Positions 1 to 6,305 of a stretch of 13,307 nt of DNA are shown piece after piece. The stretch spans positions 162,067 to 175,373 of the forward strand of contig DDYM01000061.1 of NCBI GenBank assembly GCA_002347985.1, read 5' to 3'. Both the position numbers and the translations under genes were made by a program. A model generated the notes under the pieces. The model searched no databases. It was given only the letters and a program-made list of their open reading frames with translations, and was not told the DNA's origin. The DNA comes from Bacteroidetes bacterium UBA2234 (lineage in GTDB: Bacteria; Bacteroidota; Bacteroidia; NS11-12g; UBA955). Position 1 is the stretch's first letter, and each line of letters opens with the position of its first letter.

Positions 1-731
1 GCTAGCATTTCGGGCTGATTTTCTAACATAGTACGATGATGTTCTATTGTAGGAAGGTCGGCCCGCGAAGCGGGCCCAGTCATCAACTCCCAGGGCTTGC
101 CCTGACCAAAATTCTCAGCTGTTTTGGTTAATATCGACAAAACCCAATTGGGATTTAAATCCTGGTTTAGCAATAAATCCTGGGCGATTCCAGCCATAGC
201 CATAGTATAGTTATTTGCAAAAACACCTGCCAAATGCAAAAATGACCTCTGTTGTGAATTCAATTTTTCAATGGTTCCCACTCCCATTTGCTCCGCGATT
301 TCAAGCAGCGAATTCATTACAACTTCGTTTGAAGCCTCTACAAAAACGGGAATGACACTCCAATCCTCCTTGCCCTGTCCAGCAAAACTCTGCAAAGGAT
401 AAAAAACACCAGAATTTCCATTTTTCAACCCAATAATTGACGTTGCACCGGAACAATGTATCAATGTCACCCCCTCGATATCAACTTGTTGAAAAAGAAT
501 ATCTATCTCTCGATCCACGACTGATACAAAAACGATATCGCCCGGACGAAAAAACTCATTGGGGGATTTTAAGACTTCTTCAGACAACCAAACCGGCACC
601 TTAATCGGCAAGTTCTGCTTCGAGATGTCCCGAGTAATAATTGCATGTACTCCAATTGAAGATCGTGTCATCCCTTCATACAGCGCTCTGCCTACTTTGC
701 CGAGGCCCCATATGATGACACGTTGGGTCAT
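1..731 (-). CDS. DUF2520 / Rossmann-fold NAD(P)-binding protein (3' end outside window)
   Basis: The 243 visible codons begin with a beta strand and the dinucleotide-binding loop GLGKVG (residues 9-14), the mark of an NAD(P)-binding Rossmann fold. Family-like landmarks follow in order: HCSGATS (92-98), YPLQSF (111-116), HLAGVFANNYT (166-176) and TGPASRAD (218-225), matching the Rossmann-like plus DUF2520 architecture related to pyrroline-5-carboxylate reductase and F420-dependent NADP reductases. The substrate is not known for the family. No signal peptide or membrane segment is visible, so it should be cytosolic. The start codon overlaps the ccmF stop as ATGA (728-731), making it the last visible gene of the operon. 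Family members usually have about 250-290 residues, so only a short C-terminal tail should be missing. The resemblance to P5C reductase is intriguing with a proline dehydrogenase in the same operon, but there is no direct evidence that it acts on P5C. Confidence 0.85.
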   Translation of the reverse strand, partial: MTQRVIIWGLGKVGRALYEGMTRSSIGVHAIITRDISKQNLPIKVPVWLSEEVLKSPNEFFRPGDIVFVSVVDREIDILFQQVDIEGVTLIHCSGATSIIGLKNGNSGVFYPLQSFAGQGKEDWSVIPVFVEASNEVVMNSLLEIAEQMGVGTIEKLNSQQRSFLHLAGVFANNYTMAMAGIAQDLLLNQDLNPNWVLSILTKTAENFGQGKPWELMTGPASRADLPTIEHHRTMLENQPEML

Positions 732-3373
732 GAGGTTAATTGCTTTTGTTTTTGAATTCGGTTTAATACTGAAATCACAAAACCTATTACCATGATAATC
801 GTTCCCGCCCAAACCAGATTGATCCATGGAAATTCAATCACCTGAATTACAATATAATCCCAAACCGGAGTCTTCTCGCCAGTCTGAATCACAAAACGAA
901 TGTTCTGATGCGCAGGATTTGGGTCGATGATTTGCAAATTGATTATGTTCGCCATAATTCCAAAGCGATCATTTTCAGCTGGTTTCATATCAAAATCACC
1001 TGTCTGCTCATTTATCATGAATTCAGGACGCAACCAAGCTGAATCGCCAAGTCGTTTTGCCTTGATAGCAAGTACCAATTTCAAACCTGCAGTCTCTTTG
1101 GTACGATGGATACTGTCAATCGTCATAATCACCTTCCCCGTTTGAGTGATGAAAGGAGTAAAAAATCCGACAGTGTCAACCCTGAAATTGCTGAATGGTT
1201 CTTTGCGATCCATACTGCTTTCATAGTTCACATGTGTGAAAATATCTTTGTGCAGAAAATGCCTGGTAGAAGGCTCTGCGAGCAAACCCATTTTGGGATT
1301 ATTTTGCGTTTTGGGCTCCAATACAAAACTGTCCACGGTTTTGCCTTGTTCATCCTTTTTCACAAATGCCACCTTAAAGTATTTATCAATACTATCTACT
1401 CCAAGTCCTTTTCTATCATCGAGATATATGGCGGTATATTGTTGTAAATCTTGTGGTTTATTCTTGTACAACAACTGATTCTCCCGGTTAAATTTTATCC
1501 CTTTGGTGTCTTGATTGCCTTTTTGGTCAACCTCTGGGGCCATATCAATACCCTCTTTGGTAGACGACAGTATGTTCTTGTTTACAGAGCTAACCAATAC
1601 ACCCATCATCAAAATACCGAAACCGATGTGCGACACATTTCCGCCCCATCGCTTCCATTCCGTTTTTTTCTTTTGGATGCCATACACCATATTAAAAACT
1701 ACTACGGCAACAGTTAGCAATAAAAACAGAATAAACTGATATCCCTCAACTACGAATCCCAACGTGAGCAACAAGGTCGCAATCAGTGTTAAGGCGATAT
1801 TGACCAACAAGGGTCGTTTGATTGATGCGATGTCGGTTTCACGGAATTTAAACCAGTATCCTAAAGACATTAGTAGAAAGATCGGCATCGCCAGCCAGAG
1901 TTGCACTTTGTTATAATCCGCCGCGGTGGGCACTGCTGTTTTATAACCAAACAATTTATTAAAAACGGGAATACTTGTGGCAGCGAACACCTGAACCAAA
2001 GACAATATCAAAAACATCGACCCCAAGAACATCCAAAATTCTCTTGAGTCCATGCGTTCATCGGACATTTCCATTTTTGTCCGTTGATACAAAACATAAA
2101 TATAATAAATCAACCAACCAAAGAATAGACAAGTGCCCAATCCCTTTAACCATTGGTAAAACGTAGCAATTGATTCTGGAGCTTCAATAGAATAGGCCAA
2201 AACCATAGGAATCAGCATCACAGCCAAAATCGAGAACAGAGCTATCTTTCTTTGTTTCCCTTTTAGCACCACAACCAAGGCTAGAGCCAAGAATGCTAAC
2301 AAGAACAAAAGAAGTTGACCCGATAATCCCAAATCCGTGAAAGAGTGCACACTGGCCTCCCCCAAGATTCCGCTGCGTGTAAGGAAGGTAGCATATAAAA
2401 CGAGCCAAAACGACAATTGAACCAACAAATGTGAGGTGAATAAATGACGGCCTGTGGCTTTTGTGATGATCAACATATGCGCAGCACTCGCCATAATCAA
2501 CCAAGGCATAAGTGAAGCATTTTCTACCGGATCCCATGCCCAGTAGCCACCAAACGACAAACTCTCATAGGCCCAGAAACCTCCCATGATGATTCCCAAA
2601 CCTAAAATACCCGCACAAATCAAACTCCAAATATGAGCTGGCGCAATCCAACCTCTATCATTCCCTCGCCACAGGGCAGATAAACTGTATGCAAACGGAA
2701 CAATGGCAGTGGCAAAGCCCAAAAACAGCGTAGGCGGGTGAATCACCATCCAATAATTCTGCAACAGCGCATTTAAGCCATTTCCATCTTTAAAAACTTG
2801 AAGGTAATTTTCAACCCCCAACTGGCCCAGAATAGGAATGTTTAAGAAATCAGGTCGCTGTTCACGAAGTAAATCAAAGGGTGAACTACCAATTTTAAAA
2901 TCACCCCAATGAAATCCAACTAGCATGGAACCCAAGGCAATTTGAGCAAAGGCAATGACAACCATGACTGGACTCTCCCAGTCTTTGGCACTTCGTTGCA
3001 ACACCAAACCTATCAATGCATTCCAGAAAAGCCAAAGAAGAAAACTCCCTTCTTGACCTTCCCAGAAACAGGAAATCATATAGTATACCGGCAACGCATT
3101 GCTTGAATGTCGCCAAGCATAATAAAATTCATATCGATGATAAAAAATGATCGAAAACAATACCACGAAAACGCCCACAATAGAAATCGCATGCAATTGA
3201 AAACAGCGTTTTGCCCATTGTAACATCGACGATTCCTTTGACGATTCATGTTGAAAGTAGAAATACGCCGATGCAATTGCTGCAACAAACGCAAGAATCG
3301 TGAAGGCATGACCTAGGTTACCCAACCACAGCCACTCTCCGGCAAAAACGATATTCTTTATTGGCTCGTTCAT
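728..3373 (-). CDS. ccmF: CcmF/CcsA-family heme lyase, cytochrome c maturation
   Basis: This is an 881-residue polytopic inner-membrane protein of the heme-handling (HHP) family, which attaches heme to apocytochrome c on the outer face of the inner membrane. Visible landmarks are WEGQEGS (104-110), IHPPTLFLGF (211-220, likely first periplasmic heme-ligand His, H212), the WWD-type motif GGYWAWDPVENAS (275-287), and LTRSGILGEASVHSF (331-345, likely second ligand His, H343). H582 in SHIGFGILMMG is a candidate transmembrane heme ligand. About fourteen hydrophobic segments fill residues 15-600, a soluble periplasmic region covers about 600-845, and a final helix lies at 851-871. At 881 residues it is over 200 longer than E. 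coli CcmF (about 650), with much of the excess apparently in the C-terminal periplasmic region. Both ends overlap neighbours by ATGA. Family assignment is firm; ligand roles are inferred from family alignment by eye. Confidence 0.93.
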   Translation of the reverse strand: MNEPIKNIVFAGEWLWLGNLGHAFTILAFVAAIASAYFYFQHESSKESSMLQWAKRCFQLHAISIVGVFVVLFSIIFYHRYEFYYAWRHSSNALPVYYMISCFWEGQEGSFLLWLFWNALIGLVLQRSAKDWESPVMVVIAFAQIALGSMLVGFHWGDFKIGSSPFDLLREQRPDFLNIPILGQLGVENYLQVFKDGNGLNALLQNYWMVIHPPTLFLGFATAIVPFAYSLSALWRGNDRGWIAPAHIWSLICAGILGLGIIMGGFWAYESLSFGGYWAWDPVENASLMPWLIMASAAHMLIITKATGRHLFTSHLLVQLSFWLVLYATFLTRSGILGEASVHSFTDLGLSGQLLLFLLAFLALALVVVLKGKQRKIALFSILAVMLIPMVLAYSIEAPESIATFYQWLKGLGTCLFFGWLIYYIYVLYQRTKMEMSDERMDSREFWMFLGSMFLILSLVQVFAATSIPVFNKLFGYKTAVPTAADYNKVQLWLAMPIFLLMSLGYWFKFRETDIASIKRPLLVNIALTLIATLLLTLGFVVEGYQFILFLLLTVAVVVFNMVYGIQKKKTEWKRWGGNVSHIGFGILMMGVLVSSVNKNILSSTKEGIDMAPEVDQKGNQDTKGIKFNRENQLLYKNKPQDLQQYTAIYLDDRKGLGVDSIDKYFKVAFVKKDEQGKTVDSFVLEPKTQNNPKMGLLAEPSTRHFLHKDIFTHVNYESSMDRKEPFSNFRVDTVGFFTPFITQTGKVIMTIDSIHRTKETAGLKLVLAIKAKRLGDSAWLRPEFMINEQTGDFDMKPAENDRFGIMANIINLQIIDPNPAHQNIRFVIQTGEKTPVWDYIVIQVIEFPWINLVWAGTIIMVIGFVISVLNRIQKQKQLTS

Positions 3374-3777
3374 TTGTTCGATTTCACAGCTCCTGGTGCG
3401 TCTTCATACTTGGATGGGCATTTGCTCAAAATCTCTGTCGCCAAGAAATGGTCGTCTTGGTATGTTCCAATCAAAACCATCTTTTCCAATTGCTCAAACT
3501 GAGCGGGCTTGGGCTTGGTGAAAACTACTTTGCTTTCGTTATTCAATGAGTCAAACCCGTAAAACTCAAGGTGATTGGCATTAGTTTGGGCATCATAAAT
3601 CACTGGCTTGGCTTTGTTTAGCTTGCAAACAACGTGAACCGCTTTTCCGGGATTTTCAACTGCAATGCGCTTGGCATCAGGAAAGGCAACGTATTGTGTA
3701 GTATTGCCGTACATGCTAATCACAGTGGCTATGCCAACCCCAGCCAACACCAACAGAATCAAATGAAATGGCTTCAT
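3370..3777 (-). CDS. ccmE: CcmE-type heme chaperone with CxxxY motif
   Basis: This 135-residue protein has one N-terminal signal-anchor helix (about residues 5-23) and a small periplasmic beta-barrel (OB-fold) domain, the layout of CcmE, which carries heme covalently from CcmC to CcmF. The heme-binding site near the C terminus reads KCPSKYED, so the attaching residue is Cys120 with Tyr124 (CxxxY) rather than the HxxxY of E. coli CcmE. CxxxY CcmE proteins are known from archaea and deltaproteobacteria such as Desulfovibrio (so-called System I*). A second Cys, C51, lies in the barrel. Position between ccmD and ccmF supports the assignment, and both junctions are ATGA overlaps. Length is near the family norm. 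Confidence 0.9.
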   Translation of the reverse strand: MKPFHLILLVLAGVGIATVISMYGNTTQYVAFPDAKRIAVENPGKAVHVVCKLNKAKPVIYDAQTNANHLEFYGFDSLNNESKVVFTKPKPAQFEQLEKMVLIGTYQDDHFLATEILSKCPSKYEDAPGAVKSNK

Positions 3778-3944
3778 GATTGATTTTTCTCTAAACGTGA
3801 AATTTTGCGATCCAATCGAACCAAATAAAATAGTATTCCAATAAAAATGATTGCCAAAACCCCATATACGGCATTCATTAAATTGTGATGGGCCAACAAT
3901 TCAGCCGCGTTGGCATCAAATTGTTCACTGACAGATGTTTTCAT
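3774..3944 (-). CDS. ccmD: CcmD-like small membrane protein (56 aa)
   Basis: A short gene, easily missed, encodes 56 residues: a polar N terminus (MKTSVSEQFDANAAE), one membrane helix (about residues 24-42, YGVLAIIFIGILFYLV) and a basic/charged tail RLDRKISRLEKNQS. A single helix followed by a charged, coiled-coil-like tail is the CcmD pattern; CcmD binds CcmC and CcmE and helps release heme-loaded CcmE. The start overlaps the ccmC stop as ATGA (3941-3944) and the stop overlaps the ccmE start as ATGA (3774-3777), so it is locked into the operon exactly where ccmD belongs. Sequence similarity in such short proteins is weak; the call rests on topology, tail composition and position. Confidence 0.85.
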   Translation of the reverse strand: MKTSVSEQFDANAAELLAHHNLMNAVYGVLAIIFIGILFYLVRLDRKISRLEKNQS

Positions 3945-5056
3945 TTGTTAAGTTGTTTTTCGTTTAACTGAGCAATTCTTAATCGCAAATTCGCGATCCA
4001 ATAAAAAAGAGCAATCCATCCAATCACCGCAGGGTAAAAGAACAATCGCATCGTAGAGTCCAAATCGTATTTATTGAAACCCACTGTCCCACCAGAACCC
4101 GGATGCAATGAATTCGGCGATAATTTGGGCATAATGACAATCAAAGCAATAAAAATGGGAAAAATAAACACAGAATATACCGAGGTGATTCTTGCTCTTT
4201 GGTAGGGATCACTCATGGTTGACCTCAGCAGTAAATACGCCATGTACATCGTCATTCCAATGGCTACACCATTCAATTTGGGATCAGCTGCAGGCCACCA
4301 AGATTGCCAAGTAACCCTCGCCCATGTGGCTCCAGTGATACATCCCAATATTCCCGCCAAAATTCCCACTCGGATTAATGAATCAGCCATAATATCGTCT
4401 TCTAAATTGGAAAACCTCAAATACTTCAAGGCATACCACGAGGCGATACCCAATAAGGCGAGCATAGCAAACCACATCGGAACATGATAAAAAAGATTGC
4501 GAACACTTTCATTTAGCACAACTCTATTGGGGAAACTCATTTCAAATTTCTCACGTTCGATGGCAATGTTCTCATTGGAACTCATTTTGATCGTAGAGTT
4601 ACCAACCGTATCGCCCAAACTTCTTTCCAAGAAAATCGCATCTGGCAAACCCAAATATTTGCCATTTGACAGTTCAATGAACACAGAATAATATTCATTT
4701 GAAATATCAGCTTGGCCCATTTTGATATCAAACTTGGCGATAACCTGACCGTGATTGGCCGAGAAATCGATTTTTTCACTTTCCCAACGACCTTGAATTC
4801 CTTTGGAAACCAAAATGACTTTTGCTGGCATTTGAAATTTCCCGTCTTTGGATACTGATTCAATTGCCGATGTATTTTCTCTCAGCCACGGGGCGTTGTA
4901 TACATTTAGTTTAATCGAGATATCATTGCCTGAGGATAATTTAACCGGGGAAACCGCAGTAATACCGGGTTTCAATGGCAAAAACAATCCTCCCAATACT
5001 ACATAGAGCAGGAAAATTGAAGCAACCCATTTATACCAATGTTTTTTCAGATTCAT
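3941..5056 (-). CDS. ccmC: CcmC/CcsA-family heme transporter with inserted periplasmic domain
   Basis: This 371-residue membrane protein belongs to the CcmC/CcsA heme-handling family that loads heme onto CcmE. It has a first membrane helix at about 10-28, then an unusual soluble stretch (about 29-177), then the family core: LNESVRNLFYHVPMWFAM (181-198; H191 is the likely first ligand His), helices, a degenerate WWD-type motif TWQSWWPAADPK (249-260), and NSLHPGSGG (315-323; H318 is the likely second ligand His). The core ends with a helix (about 339-356) and a charged tail. CcmC usually has 220-250 residues; the excess is the loop between helix 1 and the H191 motif, beginning PGITAVSPVKLSSG, which resembles the first strands of an IPT/TIG Ig-like fold. 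The gene overlaps proline dehydrogenase upstream and ccmD downstream by ATGA. Family assignment is confident; the Ig-like call is tentative. Confidence 0.9.
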   Translation of the reverse strand: MNLKKHWYKWVASIFLLYVVLGGLFLPLKPGITAVSPVKLSSGNDISIKLNVYNAPWLRENTSAIESVSKDGKFQMPAKVILVSKGIQGRWESEKIDFSANHGQVIAKFDIKMGQADISNEYYSVFIELSNGKYLGLPDAIFLERSLGDTVGNSTIKMSSNENIAIEREKFEMSFPNRVVLNESVRNLFYHVPMWFAMLALLGIASWYALKYLRFSNLEDDIMADSLIRVGILAGILGCITGATWARVTWQSWWPAADPKLNGVAIGMTMYMAYLLLRSTMSDPYQRARITSVYSVFIFPIFIALIVIMPKLSPNSLHPGSGGTVGFNKYDLDSTMRLFFYPAVIGWIALFYWIANLRLRIAQLNEKQLNK

Positions 5057-6246
5057 CCTTTTCTGCGTTTTATCTCTGATTCAATCAAAGCCAATTCCCT
5101 ACCCATCTGACCGGCCATTCCGCTGTTCTCCTGAGCACGTCTAGTTAAATACGGAATCACCGCGAGCACAGGGCCATACGGCACATATTTACTCACTCTA
5201 TAGCCGCTATTCGATAAATTAAAACTGATATGATCGCTCATTCCTAACAACTGGGAAAATGAAACCTTAGAATCGCCGTTATCCAATCCATGTTTCGACA
5301 GCAATGATGCACCCAACATTGAGGAATTCTCATTGTGCGTTGCAATACACACGGAAACAGAATTGTGGTTCTCTAAACAGAATTCAACAGCCAAATTATA
5401 ATCTCTATCTGTGGCCTCTTTATTGGGCTGAATTGGATCTTGATAGCCCATTTTCACTGCCCTCGCCCTCTCTTTTTCCATATAAGCGCCCCTGACCAAT
5501 TTATAACCGTATTTGCATTTATTCTCCGCAACTTGATTCTGTAGATACGCCAAACGATCATGTCGATACATCTGCAATGTGTTGAATATCCATGCTTTTT
5601 CATGGTTCAACTGCTCCATGGCATGGGTTGCCATTAAATCAATTGCGGGTTGTAGCCATGTCTCTTCGGCGTCGACAAAAATCTGAACTTTACTTTCTGC
5701 CGCCGATTTACACAACTTCATAAATCGAGCATAACCCTTTTGCCAGTCCGGTATCAATTGCGACTCCAATTGATTTTCTACCAATGAAATATCACTTACA
5801 CCATTGTTTTCGATGACCAATGATGCAGATTCCAAAACTTCGGAAGACATGATTCCTGTGGTTTTAAATACTGAAAATGGAATATCCTTATTGCCTTTTG
5901 CGCGCTCAATCGTTTTGAGAATTTCGGCAGCAGTCAGTTCAAAAGTTGATTCACTTTCCTCGCCCTCCACGGAATAATCCAAAATGGTACCAATGCCACT
6001 TTTTGCCAAAGATTCTATTGCACGATCACATTCATGAATGGTTTCACCCCCACAAAACTGCTCAAAAATGGTCTTTTTTATGGTGAATTTCAATCCCAAT
6101 CCCACAGCCAACTTAGCCATCGCGGGTCCATAAGTTAAAAGTGCAGGATAATTGAATGATTTAAACAACATCCTTGCCTTAGACAATTCTGAATCGCTTT
6201 TGTGAGCAAAGGCAACCGACGTATTTTGAAAAGAAAGTTCAGCCAT
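5053..6246 (-). CDS. Proline dehydrogenase (monofunctional, FAD-dependent)
   Basis: This 397-residue protein oxidises L-proline to 1-pyrroline-5-carboxylate with FAD and passes electrons to membrane quinones. It carries the PRODH (beta/alpha)8-barrel landmarks: FCGGETIHECDRAI (64-77), ILDYSVEG (88-95), FVDAEETW (190-197), LVRGAYMEKER (250-260) and the C-terminal substrate helix YLTRRAQEN (366-374), whose paired arginines bind the proline carboxylate in the family. It lacks the P5C dehydrogenase half of bifunctional PutA; that enzyme is not in the window. The start at 6246 fits the usual N terminus of Bacteroidota homologues (LSFQNTSVAFAHKSD). It lies 59 bases after dnaX, with a -7-like TATTTTTG in that gap, and overlaps ccmC by ATGA, so it appears to lead the cytochrome c maturation operon. 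The protein has no signal peptide and should be cytosolic or peripheral at the inner membrane. Confidence 0.93.
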   Translation of the reverse strand: MAELSFQNTSVAFAHKSDSELSKARMLFKSFNYPALLTYGPAMAKLAVGLGLKFTIKKTIFEQFCGGETIHECDRAIESLAKSGIGTILDYSVEGEESESTFELTAAEILKTIERAKGNKDIPFSVFKTTGIMSSEVLESASLVIENNGVSDISLVENQLESQLIPDWQKGYARFMKLCKSAAESKVQIFVDAEETWLQPAIDLMATHAMEQLNHEKAWIFNTLQMYRHDRLAYLQNQVAENKCKYGYKLVRGAYMEKERARAVKMGYQDPIQPNKEATDRDYNLAVEFCLENHNSVSVCIATHNENSSMLGASLLSKHGLDNGDSKVSFSQLLGMSDHISFNLSNSGYRVSKYVPYGPVLAVIPYLTRRAQENSGMAGQMGRELALIESEIKRRKG

Positions 6247-6258
6247 GAATGATGTTTA

Positions 6259-6266
6259 CAAAAATA
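6259..6266 (-). promoter_or_regulatory. Candidate -7 element upstream of proline dehydrogenase
   Basis: On the minus strand this reads TATTTTTG, a full match to the Bacteroidota sigma-ABfr -7 consensus TAnnTTTG, 12 bases before the start codon. No TTG/TTTG -33 element lies 17-23 bases upstream, so it is only half a promoter. If real, the operon could be transcribed separately from dnaX with a very short leader. Short AT-rich motifs of this kind occur by chance. Confidence 0.3.
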
Positions 6267-6305
6267 GCAAAGAAATTTGGGTGTTTTGAGGGAAATCGGA
6301 ATTAA

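Noticed and set aside
559..3309. Several plus- and minus-strand open frames of 60-120 codons inside ccmF and the DUF2520 gene
   Set aside because: They lie in other frames of strongly supported genes and show no domain, signal or start context of their own.
6247..6305. A terminator between dnaX and proline dehydrogenase
   Set aside because: No inverted repeat followed by a T-run is visible on the minus strand in these 59 bases, so read-through is possible.
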